Shown one piece after another: positions 1 to 11,300 of a DNA stretch of 64,000 nt. The stretch comes from Synanceia verrucosa (taxonomy: Eukaryota > Chordata > Actinopteri > Perciformes > Synanceiidae): assembly GCA_029721515.1 (NCBI GenBank), contig CM056568.1, positions 3,531,202 to 3,595,201 on the forward strand. The letters run 5' to 3'. The position numbers and the translations under genes were made by a program. Every line of letters begins with the position of its first letter. The stretch's first letter is position 1. The notes under the pieces are model-generated. The model did no database searches. It had not been told where the DNA came from and worked only from the letters and a program-made list of their open reading frames with translations.

Positions 1-1534
1 CTTTAAGTGCATGTTTTCCTGTAAGAAGCTGCAGTTACTGTAGGTCTGCTCTGAAAGGACAAACACTAAAGGACTTCATTTTGTGAGGAAAGTTAATCAC
101 AGTCAAGTGGCAACCCACTATAATGGTCTACAGGATGTCCCATTCTGCAACACTGTATTATATACTTCACACCTGATATCAGAGATGGCTCCGGCTTTAG
201 TCCTGGTTTAAGTTGTGAGTTTTGAATCATGCAGCTTAAAAAGCTCTTGAACAGGAAGTGAAAGTTTCAACAGTGTGTTGAAACACAGAAGGTCCAGCTC
301 TGTTTGCAAAGTGAGCTCAAAAGTGGGGAAAAGGGTCAAGTTTGTTTTCTTTTTTGATAACATTGTTCCCTCTCAGAAAAAAAGACATACAGTAAGAGTG
401 TACAAGCATGTTACAGTAAATGTAACTGAAGCTGCGCTGCTTTAATTTTGCCAAAGAAACATAAGTCAGGAGGAATATGAGCAGTGAGGACTAACCTGCC
501 GTCCCACCATCCCACCTCCAGCTGCTCTATTTCGTTCTGTCTCTACCTTGTTTTATTCCTGCAGGGTTTCTGATGATTTCTGATTCCCTGCTTCTCTGGT
601 TCCACCAGCATCTATTGCTGGACGTCAGTAGACACATTTCTCCATCACACAGTTTCAAAACAACAATGACCCACAGGCTCATCTAAATGCTGTCGACGCT
701 TTGCATACTGTACACATACTGTATGTGTGCTTAGATTGTGTAACCAAGTTTGGTGTTTGTGGCATTAGTACAGTAAAGGTTGCTGCATTTGCATCTAATT
801 TGTTTGAATATGAGGTAAAGCTGTGGACATGTACACTGTCACATTGAAATATGTAGTCATAGTTTGACTTCTTCAGTGTGAGCTTTTCTTTTTATTATAT
901 ACAGGTCCCTGCTTTAAGCATGTTGACTTCATTTTTAATTAGATGAAAATTATTCAGGTGAAACAATCTGAAAAGTAAAATTGGATCATTTGTTTGATCC
1001 CTCCTCACTAATTTCAGACTTTGTTGTTAAATTTATCCAGCGTCAGATGAAGAGGAAAAATGATATTGTTTATGCTATAGAGATTACAAGCAGAAGGAAA
1101 CTGTCACTATTTGCTGGTCTGGAAGCAGCTCTTAAACATAACTGGCTTCTGTGGGACTCAGATCTATTCCTGATAGCCTCCACCCGCTGTGGTTGGTGGT
1201 GGAGGAAGAAGTGAAAGCAGACAGACCACAGTCAAGCCACAACTTAACTGTGCAGAACTGAAACATTAATTGTCGTTTTCTTAGACGTACGCTGCAGAAA
1301 GTTTTATGAGGAAGGAAATACTTCATACAGGAGAGATCTGCTGTGACTGAGTCTGCTCATCTGATTACAAAGTAAAAGTCCTGCTTTCAAAATAGCATTT
1401 AATAAGCAGCAATAGAATAAAATATCCATGCTGTTTTAATTAATGTATAATCACTGGAAAGTAAAAATTATTGTTTTTTCCTGTTAGCTCGAACGAGACC
1501 CTTATGTCTGCACAAGGAGCAGGTTCACAAGTCA

Positions 1535-1640
1535 AGTCAATTTTATTTGTGTAGCCCAATATCACAAATTACAAATTAGCCTCAGAGGGCTTTACAGTCT
1601 GTACCTACAGTAGCCCAGAAGGGACAAAACAAACATCATC
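1535..1640. repeat. Dispersed fish repeat fragment
   Basis: The block starts with a motif like 'caattttatttgtgtagccc' and continues through 'cacaaattacaaatt' and 'cctcagagggctttac'. I recognise this wording as a very common interspersed sequence in teleost genomes, usually at the end of non-autonomous retroelements. The boundaries and family name are uncertain. Confidence 0.45.
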
Positions 1641-1775
1641 TTTTTTATGCTTTTACATTAGATTAAAGGCCTCCATAGCTCTCTGACTCTCTGGAGAAAC
1701 TTTTAACATGGATTACCTCAGTCTTTGAAAGGGGGAGTGATGCCACCAAGTCCCCTCTTTAAGTAAATTAAATGA

Positions 1776-1776
1776 G

Positions 1777-1830
<54 letters not shown>
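1776..1830. repeat. Compound (GT)n(AT)n microsatellite
   Basis: About 12 GT units run straight into about 15 AT units. It is a pure dinucleotide repeat and explains the HTHTHT and YIYIYI open frame on the minus strand. Confidence 0.9.
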
Positions 1831-1832
<2 letters not shown>

Positions 1833-2020
1833 TTGTTTCTGATTGGCTCCCAGGTTTTACTACATAACATAATTGTTACAATTAAAAAACATATGACATA
1901 ATTAGTTGTTACTTTGGGTGTAGTCATTACCATCTCTCTGTGTTTCACCCACACACAACGTTCATGTTTCTGGGTCAGTTAATGTGAAAATCCCTCCCGT
2001 TGATCCTCCTCATTCATGAG

Positions 2021-2021
<1 letters not shown>

Positions 2022-2066
<45 letters not shown>
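2022..2066. repeat. (CA)n microsatellite
   Basis: About 22 uninterrupted CA units, inverted relative to the GT run 200 bases upstream. Confidence 0.9.
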
Positions 2067-2067
<1 letters not shown>

Positions 2068-3419
2068 CTTTTGAGGAATGTGGTTCAAACGGTCCTCTGC
2101 TTCCTGTGCTTCTCCCCTGCTAATCCTCTTGTTTGGATTGGTGTCTCATCTGACGTGAGGCTGTGAGGGAGGAGATGGATGAAAGCAGCTGCAGGGTGTG
2201 AAGAGAAAATGGCTGAAGACATGGCTGGATGGAGAGAGCTAGGGAAGGAAGATGGAGAGCTGAAGGACACAAGAAGACATTAAAAGGAGATATAAAGATA
2301 GAAAGAGTGTTTGATGGCAGACCAGTTCACTTGTAATAACAGTGGTTCAGAGCAGAGCTTCAGGGTGTTCAGTCAGTGAAAACAGCATTAGAGAATGACT
2401 GATACGGTAAAATAACAAAATATCCACAGATGTGTATCTGTAGACATGAAAGTAGTGATTCCAGCAGGGATCCATGGAGTTTTCAGATTTATTGATTGAA
2501 ATTATCATGATTGTTTTTTTTCTGTTGTACTGTACAAAAGGCTTGAAAGTTCAACATTGCACCATGTTTAAATTTTAAATTTGTGTTGTTCTTTCACATT
2601 TAAGACAAAAAAAAAAATCAGTCAGTATGACAGCAGAACACTGCAGAAATACAAAATATGTCTCATGCGAAATACACAAAGTAGTTTGCTTTGCCGAAAG
2701 TGCTTTAATGTTGCATGTACGTGTTGTTATTCTTTCTATAGTTAATGAACAAATGAAATTTCCTTCTCATGTAAAGCAGTTGAGTTACACATTCACTCTG
2801 CTCCAGGTTTAACCTCCAGGATGCAGTCTACTCTTTCTTACAGTGTTTTTTGAAGGCTTTCTGTTGCTGCTCTCTTGGACACTACTTTCACTTCTTCATC
2901 TCCAGACCGTCACAGCTAAAGGAGCAGTAAGAGTACTCAGAAAGCTTCATTTACACTCACTGCAAGGTTTTACTGCACAAGTTGGGTGACAGTTTGAAAA
3001 CAGGTGTTTGGATATTTTTGTTGTTGTTACATGCATTCTCCATTCAGTTTATCAATCCAAGACTTCAAGGTAACACAGGATGAGTAATTGATGTGCAAAT
3101 GGTCATTTCGGGGTGAATTATGTCTTTAAGTTGGTTGGTTATCAGTGATTATCAAGAGATAGAGGAAGTGTGACTGTTGCTCTTTCATGTTGAAGCGAAC
3201 CACTTCAGGCGGTTTAGGAATATCTCACCTTGGGAAGCCTTGAGATCTTCCAGGAGGAGTGTCTGGCTTACTTTGGTTGTGCTGTGCCCCACTTGGGGTT
3301 GGACAGGCACAAGAACATGGAAAGATGTGATTTGACCTGTACCTTTTTGGTTTACCACCCACTCCCTTTCCTTACCTGTCTCTCCAGGTGAGCCCTTGGC
3401 TCCAGACTGAGTACTAGCC

Positions 3420-5748
3420 ATGTTGCGGCAAACCGAGCCAACCTCAAGCACCCTGCAGCTGGTTGCCAACGATATGACTGGCATCATGGAGAAGCTGGAC
3501 ACCCGCGAGCTCGACCTTGAAGATGGAGAATACAGCAAAACCGACGGACATGCGTCAGGTGTGCATTTTGCCAGCATGGCCTTCATTTCTCATCACTACA
3601 TATATAGTATATATATCTATCTGTGTCTGATGATGTGTTTGTGTATCTGCTGGTGTTTTCCTGCAGCTGAGCGTTTGCCTTTCTCAGCGATCTACCACAC
3701 GGTGGGCTTCAAGGAGTCAGAGGCCATGGTCTTTCTGTCCTCTCCAATCACTGCCAAGATCCTGGAGGTGGAGCGCTTCACCTCAGCTCAGGACCGCTTC
3801 AATGTCACCACACAGAGAAGCATCAGCAAGGTGCACATCTCCCTGACATTATTATTGAGCTCTGATGACTCAAACTGATTTTAAATTACTCTGTTTGCAT
3901 CCATCGAGAGGTTTTGCTGCGCAGTTTATCTGCAAGATGCTGTTCTGAATAAACCAGATTTCTTTCAGTTGTCAGGGATTTTAACATTGAAATAGAAACA
4001 ACAAAGAATCTACATGTTTTGTGAGGCTGTAGTTAGACTAGTGCTAATTATAAGGAACCGTATGTAGGATTGTGGCCAAAAATGATACTGCAATCACTTT
4101 CAAATTACTGTAGAGTGGTGTCTCCCCTCTCCCTCTCCCCTGACTAGAGGTTGCCAGCTAGACTGCAGGATCCAACAGGAACAGAAAGTGTTACAGTGAA
4201 TTAAAAGCAGCCACCTTGGGCATCACCATGGACACTTAGAAGGAGTGACATGGGGCAGATGAGAGCTGTGGAGGGACGGGGTAAAGAGAGTGGAGTTCTG
4301 GGACGGGGGTCCGCGGTGATAGTGGTGGATCGGGAGTGCGGCTTCCCAGCCAAGGCCGGCAGGTAGCACCGGGTGTCCGTCTGGAGGTCCAAAATTTCAA
4401 GTGTAACAGTGAATGAAAAGCAGCCACCTTGGGCATCACCATTGACACTTAGAAGGAGTGAAATGGGGCAGATGAGAGCTGTGGAGGGCTGGAGTAAAGA
4501 GAGCGGAGCTCCGTGGCGGTGGATGAGGTCTGCGGTGATAGTGGCCATTCTTTTTGAACATTGATTATTTTGATCATTGTCACACACATTGTATTTCTGA
4601 TTCATAACAAGGTCTTTTAGGTTTCGTAACGTTAGACATTAATTATCCGACACATTTGTAGCTGCAGCTGTAGTAACTAGAGCAGAACCGGCAACCCGGA
4701 TGCAGACACACTACTGACTTGGTGATTGGGAGATAGGTGGAGGGTGGAGCATCAGACCAAAACACAACATGACAACATAAACAACCAGCACCCTTCTTTT
4801 TGTGATATGATGCTATTGGGACAAGCAGGCATCATTACTTACATTCTCTTAATGTTCTTGTTTCCACCATTTAACATGCCTCTGGTTGTCATTGTGTCTG
4901 AGTACACTAAGAAAAAGTCTCTCTTAGCTTATTGTTATCTTAAAGATTTCCACAGTCATAGATAGATAGATAGATACTTTATTCATCTCACAGAGAAATT
5001 CACAGACCGACTATTAAGATTATTTCCTTAATGTGGATGAGATCTTTAAATTGAACTGTGTCTGTTTGCTCAGTCGATGCCGGCAGTGTTTAAGATGGAG
5101 ATGAAACACGGGGAGTTCACATGGCTGGTGAAGAGGAAGGAGAAACACTTCTTAGACCTCCACAGAGAGCTGAGGACGTATAAGACCTTCATGAAGCTGC
5201 CGCTGCCGACACGCAGGTGAACACCGCAGGCTTTTACCACCTTCTCCCTTCAGTCAAACCCTCAGTAAACAGGCTGCATCTCCAGCATACTGCCAACAAC
5301 ACTGGGATTCCAACCAACAACCTGTCTCTTGTTGTTTTTCTGCAGCCACACGGTGAAGAGGCAGACGGCAGGGAGGGGTGAGGGGAGGCAGATACCGAAC
5401 CTCCCCAGAGGAGGAGGAGATGAGCTGGTCAGAGAGGAGCAGGTTTCTAGTCGCAGGGTAAGCCTTTTCACCAGAGCTGCCAGTCTCTCCCGCTGTCACA
5501 CTGACTCGATGTTTCATCTTATTGTTATTTATCTAATATTCCAGAAACAACTGGAAGATTACTTGAACAACCTGCTAAAGATGGAGATGTACAGGAACTA
5601 CCACGCAACGGTATGTAGATATATGAGAAGGCTTCCTGAGCTGGGAAAACCTGAAAAATGACATCTAAACATGTATTTCTGTCTTTCAGATGGAGTTCAT
5701 TGATGTCAGCCAGCTGTCCTTCATCCATGATCTGGGACCAAAAGGCTT
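3420..5748 (+). CDS. pld1: PLD1 exons 1-6: N-terminus and PX domain
   Basis: Exons 3420-3558, 3667-3830, 5074-5216, 5346-5457, 5545-5610 and 5690-5748 encode residues 1 to about 227. The N-terminal segment carries LDTREL. The phosphoinositide-binding PX domain runs from about residue 76 (KILEVERF) through the basic KRKEKHF helix and the PLPTR proline region to about residue 208. FIHDLGPKG then leads into the PH domain. The first intron (3559-3666) is 108 nt long with no stop in frame. The intron at 3831-5073 holds a dispersed repeat with an internal tandem duplication and a LINE tail just before exon 3. Confidence 0.93.
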
Positions 5749-8045
5749 GTAAGGATAACTCACCATCAAAACATCTTAAACTACTTTTTGGTATTTGAAT
5801 TGTGCGCTTATCCTTAAAAACACTGCAAAGGTTTTGTTTTGGTGACAAGTTTTAATTCCATCAGAACTGTTATTTATAAACTCAACCAATGCGAAGAATG
5901 TACTAATATCTTCATGAAAAAGTCTTTGTAGGCATAGGTTTACAGTAGTTTTGTCAAGAACAGCAGCTTTCTTGCCTTACAGAGAAGGAATGGTGCTGAA
6001 GAGATCTGGCGGCCATCGGATCCCTGGGATGAACTGCTGTGGTCACAGTAAGATGTGCTACCGCTGGTCCAAACGGTCAGTGAACGCACCACGGATATAA
6101 ACAAGACAGAATTTCTTTGGGTTATGATATCTTTTATGTCAGTGGCTGATATCGATAGACCAGAGTACAGCAGAAGACAGACAGTCAAACAGAGTCTGAA
6201 GTTGTGACTTTTATCATCTAACCAACATTTCGTGATCAGCTGGCTGGTGGTGAAGGACTCCTTCCTGCTCTACATGAAGCCGGACTCTGGTGCCATTTCA
6301 TTTGTGATGTTGTTCGACAAAGAGTTCAGCATCAAGATGGACTCCAAAGACACGGACACCAAACACGGCGTTCGCGTCGACAGTCTGTCAAGGTGTGTGA
6401 TACCTGTGTGCCTTTATATAGCTACACTCTGCCAACACCTTTGAAACTGGAAAAGCACTAAGAGAGCACAGACCTCTGCCAAGGCAGCATTCTGAAAGAG
6501 TGTACTGATCTTGACCAGACCTATATTAGTTTATATACCACATTAGGTGATGATTGGCTGAAAAATGTACACCCTGGAGCATTCAGAAATATGTGAAATC
6601 TCCCACACATTACTATGGTGTGACTTTTCATATGACCTTATGACCTTGAATCGGATCCGATCACACAAAAAATTAATCAGTTTTAAGTTAGACCACTTCA
6701 GACCAACCCTGAAAATTTCGTTGAAATCCATTATTTTTTGAGTTATTTTGCAAAACATCACTTAAACAAACAAACGAACCCTGGTGAAAACTTAACCTCC
6801 TTGGCAGAGGTAATAAAAAACAAATCATATTTCTATAAAAAAATCTGAAAGGACCTTGCATGTAAACAATTTTATTTCTTCAAAACAACTTCACATTTCC
6901 ATTAATCTTTCCTTAAATTAGGCTAAACTCCCATTGGATTAGTCAAAGGTATCATTAATGGAGGAGAGTATATAAATTAGGTTACGTAAAAAAATGTCTT
7001 CACTTTATGATGATTTGATTTGATCCAAAACTGCCACTCTTATCTCAGTTTAAGTGTTCAGGGTCTCTGCCTCCAAAGAGAGAATCCTCATTTAAATAGC
7101 TTAAATTAACTTTATTAAACATTTACAAAAATAAATAAGTATCTTTATTGTCATATTACTATAAGTAGTAGTAATGTAAGAAATAAAACTTATTTCCTAC
7201 CTCTGTCAATCAGATAGTATAGAAATCCCTTATATATCCCACATTTTAGAAAATTTAAGATAATGTGTTCAATCTTAACCCATGATTTAATCCATTCATC
7301 CATCCATCTTCTACTGCTTTTTCTCACATAGGGTCTTTGGGGGGCTGGAGTCTATCCCAGCTGTCTTAGGGTGAAAGACAGGGTACACCCTGGACAAGTC
7401 TCCAGTTCATCACAGGACACATAGAGACAGACAACCACTCACACTCACATTCACACCTACGGTCAATTTAAATTAACCAATTAACCTAATCCCCATGCAT
7501 GTTTTTGGATGGTGGGAGGAAGCCAGAGTACCAGAGAGAACCCACACAGACATGAGGAGAACATGCAAACTCCACACAGAAAGGCCCCGGGCTGGGATTC
7601 GAACCTGGTACCTTCTCGCTGCGAGGCGACAGTGCTAACCACTACACCACCATGCCACCCCCCCATGAATTAATAATACATCATATTAGAATAATAAAGT
7701 ATTGTATTGTGTGTGTGCTCACAGGTCCCTGGTGCTGAAGTGCAGCAGCTACAGACATGCCCGCTGGTGGGGTCAGGCCATCGAGGGCTTTGTCCAGAAG
7801 CACGGCTCAGCCTTCCTCACTGACCACCGCTTTGGATCCTTCGCCAGAGAGGAAGTCAACATCCCCGCCAAATGGTAACCACAGCAACTGTTGAACTATT
7901 AAGTGACATCAGTGTTTCAACAACAAGGAAAACAGCTTCAGCCTTCGTTGTCACCATTAACTGGCATAAATTAAATTAAATTAGGGGCAGGCTGCGGGGC
8001 CAGTGGTTGGTTAAAAGTCTAGACGAGACCCGGTCCAGTTGGCAG

Positions 8046-8099
<54 letters not shown>

Positions 8100-8302
8100 T
8101 CGCTGGAGTAATCTGACACAAAGAGAGGGAAAGTGAGCCTTACCTGCTCATCACCTGTCTCCCTGCTGGGCAACACTATACTATCTGTGAGACCCACTGT
8201 GTTCATGTGTTTGCCATTAAAAAGCATTATGAAAGAGCAGAGGATGGACAGATTGAAAAGTGAGAGGGGGAAGTATTTGTTTGGGTTGTTCTCTCTCTCT
8301 GA

Positions 8303-8360
<58 letters not shown>

Positions 8361-11300
8361 TCTACAGGTATGTGAATGGAAAAACATTTATGGAGGACGT
8401 GGCCAATGCTCTTGAAGAAGCCAAAGAGGAAATATTTATCACAGACTGGTGGTAAGTGTGTGTGTGTGTGTGTCTCAGAGTGCACTGAGTGCACCTGGCG
8501 GTCACCTCTTGTGGAGGTTTTCTGGTCAAACAGATCACTTACAGTCTGAGGCTCAGACTACTGTTATACTAGCACACACACTCACTTCAGTATGTGTGAT
8601 ACTGGAAGCACTCCTGAGTATCCCAAAAAGAAAACAGTGTGTGTTGCTCCACAGGTTGAGTCCAGAGATCTTTCTAAAGAGGCCGGTTGTCGAGGGCAAC
8701 CGCTGGCGTCTGGACTACGTACTGAAACGCAAAGCGGTGAGCAGGAAACCATTTCTTCACTGGTCTGTTTTTCTAGAGGCATCATCACTGACGTGTGAAA
8801 TATGGAAATAAAAACATCCAATTATCCAATAAATGTGTGGGTTAATTAAAAAAAAACAATAGCTACAGAAATAGAAAACAATAATAATAAAAATAATACA
8901 TCCACAAAGCGTTTAGTAAGTTGTAGAATAAAAGAATAAACCTTTCTAAAACAAATGATTAAGATTGTAATCAACTGTAATTTTAAAAAATGAATGGTGA
9001 ATGATTTTTTTTTTTCTGAAGATATCTGACATTTGTTTCCAGTCATTGCCTGAATATTATCAATAGCACCGTTAAGGAGCCAAATACATGAACACAAAAC
9101 ACGTAATTCTACATTTCTGTCTATATCATAATTAATAAATGACTAGATGAATGGATATGTAAGACAAAGACCTCCTTGTTCAGTTTTGTTTGTGTTGTTG
9201 TTTCCATAGCAACAAGGAGTGCGGATCTTTGTGATGCTGTACAAAGAGGTTGAGTTAGCTCTGGGCATCAACTCAGGATACAGCAAGAGGACGCTGCTGC
9301 ACCTTCACCCCAACATCAAGGTGAGTCTCTCCCACATTTCCACATATTTAGCATTCATGCATGTCCTCTGAACGACTGTTTCCCTCCAAAGGTGATGCGT
9401 CATCCAAACCACGTCTCCTCCGCCGTCTACCTGTGGGCTCACCACGAGAAGATCATCGTCATCGACCAATCGGTGGCCTTCGTTGGTGGGATTGACCTGG
9501 CGTATGGTCGCTGGGATGACAGGGAGCACCGGCTGACAGACGTTGGCAGTGTTGCGCTCTCATGTTTGGAGCAGGTGTGTCTCCGTTTCTTCTGTTGTTT
9601 CAATGCTTTTATTTTAACGTCACCATCCTGGTTAAACCTGACCTTATTTTAATGATCCCCAGGGTGAAGCTGCCTCTTCCAGCATGGCTGCCCAAGCCAA
9701 CGGCAGCGGGAGCGCCGCCCAGAGCAACGGGAAAGGTGTTTTTACAGTGACGGACTCGGCGGACCAGCCCAAGCTGAAAGGTCAGGGAAGGATGAAGAGG
9801 ACCAAGTTCAGCATCAAGAGACACCTGCAGAAACATGGGCTGGCCAACCCTGACAGCGACAGCGACCTGGAGGAAGAACAGAGTGAGTGCATGCCCCTAT
9901 CTCATGTACTAGTGGATTTTGTTGATGGTATAACGGTCTGGTGTGATAGAAGCAAACTTTTCCCCCCCTTATATCCTGACTTGAAGGGATAATAGTGGTA
10001 TGATATTCCTGTATTTCTACAGTAGATGGAGTTTGAAGGAACAGATGACAGCAGCAGCTAAACAGATTTTAGACACTTAAAAGGATCAATGTCAGCTTTT
10101 GGTTAATTTGGTGAATCTGAAATAACCCACTAAAAAGTGACTGTTTCCTCAAAGCAGTCTGGTGCAAGATTATTATTGTTAACAAAAACGAACGAAATGA
10201 CGAAAACTAGAATTGAAAAAACATTTCCATTAAGTTAAATAAATAAAAACTATTATTAAATGAAAAATTGATTACTAACTGAAACAATATTGTGTGTTTA
10301 CGAAACTAAAATGTATTGAAATTATAGATAAAAATCCCTGTCAGTGTTGGATTGATATGATTTATTTCGCTCAAGCAATTTTACAAGAGCTGACAGCTGA
10401 ACTAAACTAAAAGTAATCGTTTTCAAAAAATGAAATCTTGCAAACTCACTCTAAAAACAAATTAAAACTAATTGAATAAGAGGAAAAAAAATAAAAAAGT
10501 GATAATCCAAAACTATTATAACCTTGGTCTGGTGGCTGACTTTGGGACAACAAAACGTTGGCAGTAAATTTGTTTCAGTGAGATTGTAGCGATCAGAGGA
10601 TTCACCAATGGCATCTGAGTAGCTGTCGAGCGAGCTAACGTGTAGCTGATGGAAGTTACTGTATTCAGAGTAAGAACAAAACCTTGAGGATGAATTTGAC
10701 TGGTTGGTGTTGAAAGTGTCTCATCCAGCAGCGATAGCCTCTGTCTGTGCTGCTGTCTCAGTGTTTGTGGCCGCTATGTTCAGGTTGGTCCAACTGGAGT
10801 CTATCCCAGCTGTCTTAGGGTGAAAGACAGGGTACACCCTGGACAAGTCTCCAGTTCATCACAGGACACATAGAGACAGACAACCACTCACACTCACATT
10901 CACACCTACGGTCAATTTAAATTAACCAGTTAACCTAATCCCCATGCATGTTTTTGGATGGTGGGAGGAAGCCGGAGTACCCGGAGAATCCAGGTCAGGA
11001 ACCTGGTACCTTCTTGCTGTGAGGCGACAGTGCTAACCACTGCACCACCGTGCCGCCCCCTATTACTTACTTATATACTGATTTGTGTTTGGGGTGTGGA
11101 CTGAATATAAAGAGCAATAAACTGCAAGAAAACATGCATATACACATTTTTAAATGCAATGAAAACTACTTGTACAACCATGACTTATAACAGTAATGAT
11201 AAAAATATAGAACTGCTGAAATAGAAAGGGTAAAGCTTGTTGTAGTCCCACTGAACACACCACATGAGGCATCCAGTTGATCAAACTGTAGGGAAGCAAC

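Larger units (their letters stand above)
1..3387. other. Upstream or first-intron sequence of PLD1, no coding exon seen
   Basis: I find no conserved coding exon here. The open frames are short and cross microsatellites. The stretch holds a GT/TA compound microsatellite (1776-1830), a CA run (2022-2066) and a dispersed repeat fragment near 1535-1640. A pyrimidine tract followed by AG at 3386-3387 is a good acceptor for the exon carrying the PLD1 start codon, so part of this stretch is probably an intron behind an untranslated first exon. I could not locate that untranslated exon or the promoter. Confidence 0.5.

Noticed and set aside
3185..3586. 133-codon minus-strand open frame
   Set aside because: It overlaps PLD1 exon 1 in antisense, and the sense exon has clear homology.
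4201..4605. 134-codon minus-strand open frame with an internal repeat
   Set aside because: The protein repeat mirrors the 213-bp DNA duplication inside a dispersed repeat. There is no family resemblance.
7976..8494. 172-codon minus-strand open frame
   Set aside because: It is dominated by HTHTHT from two GT runs and covers PLD1 exon 10 in antisense.
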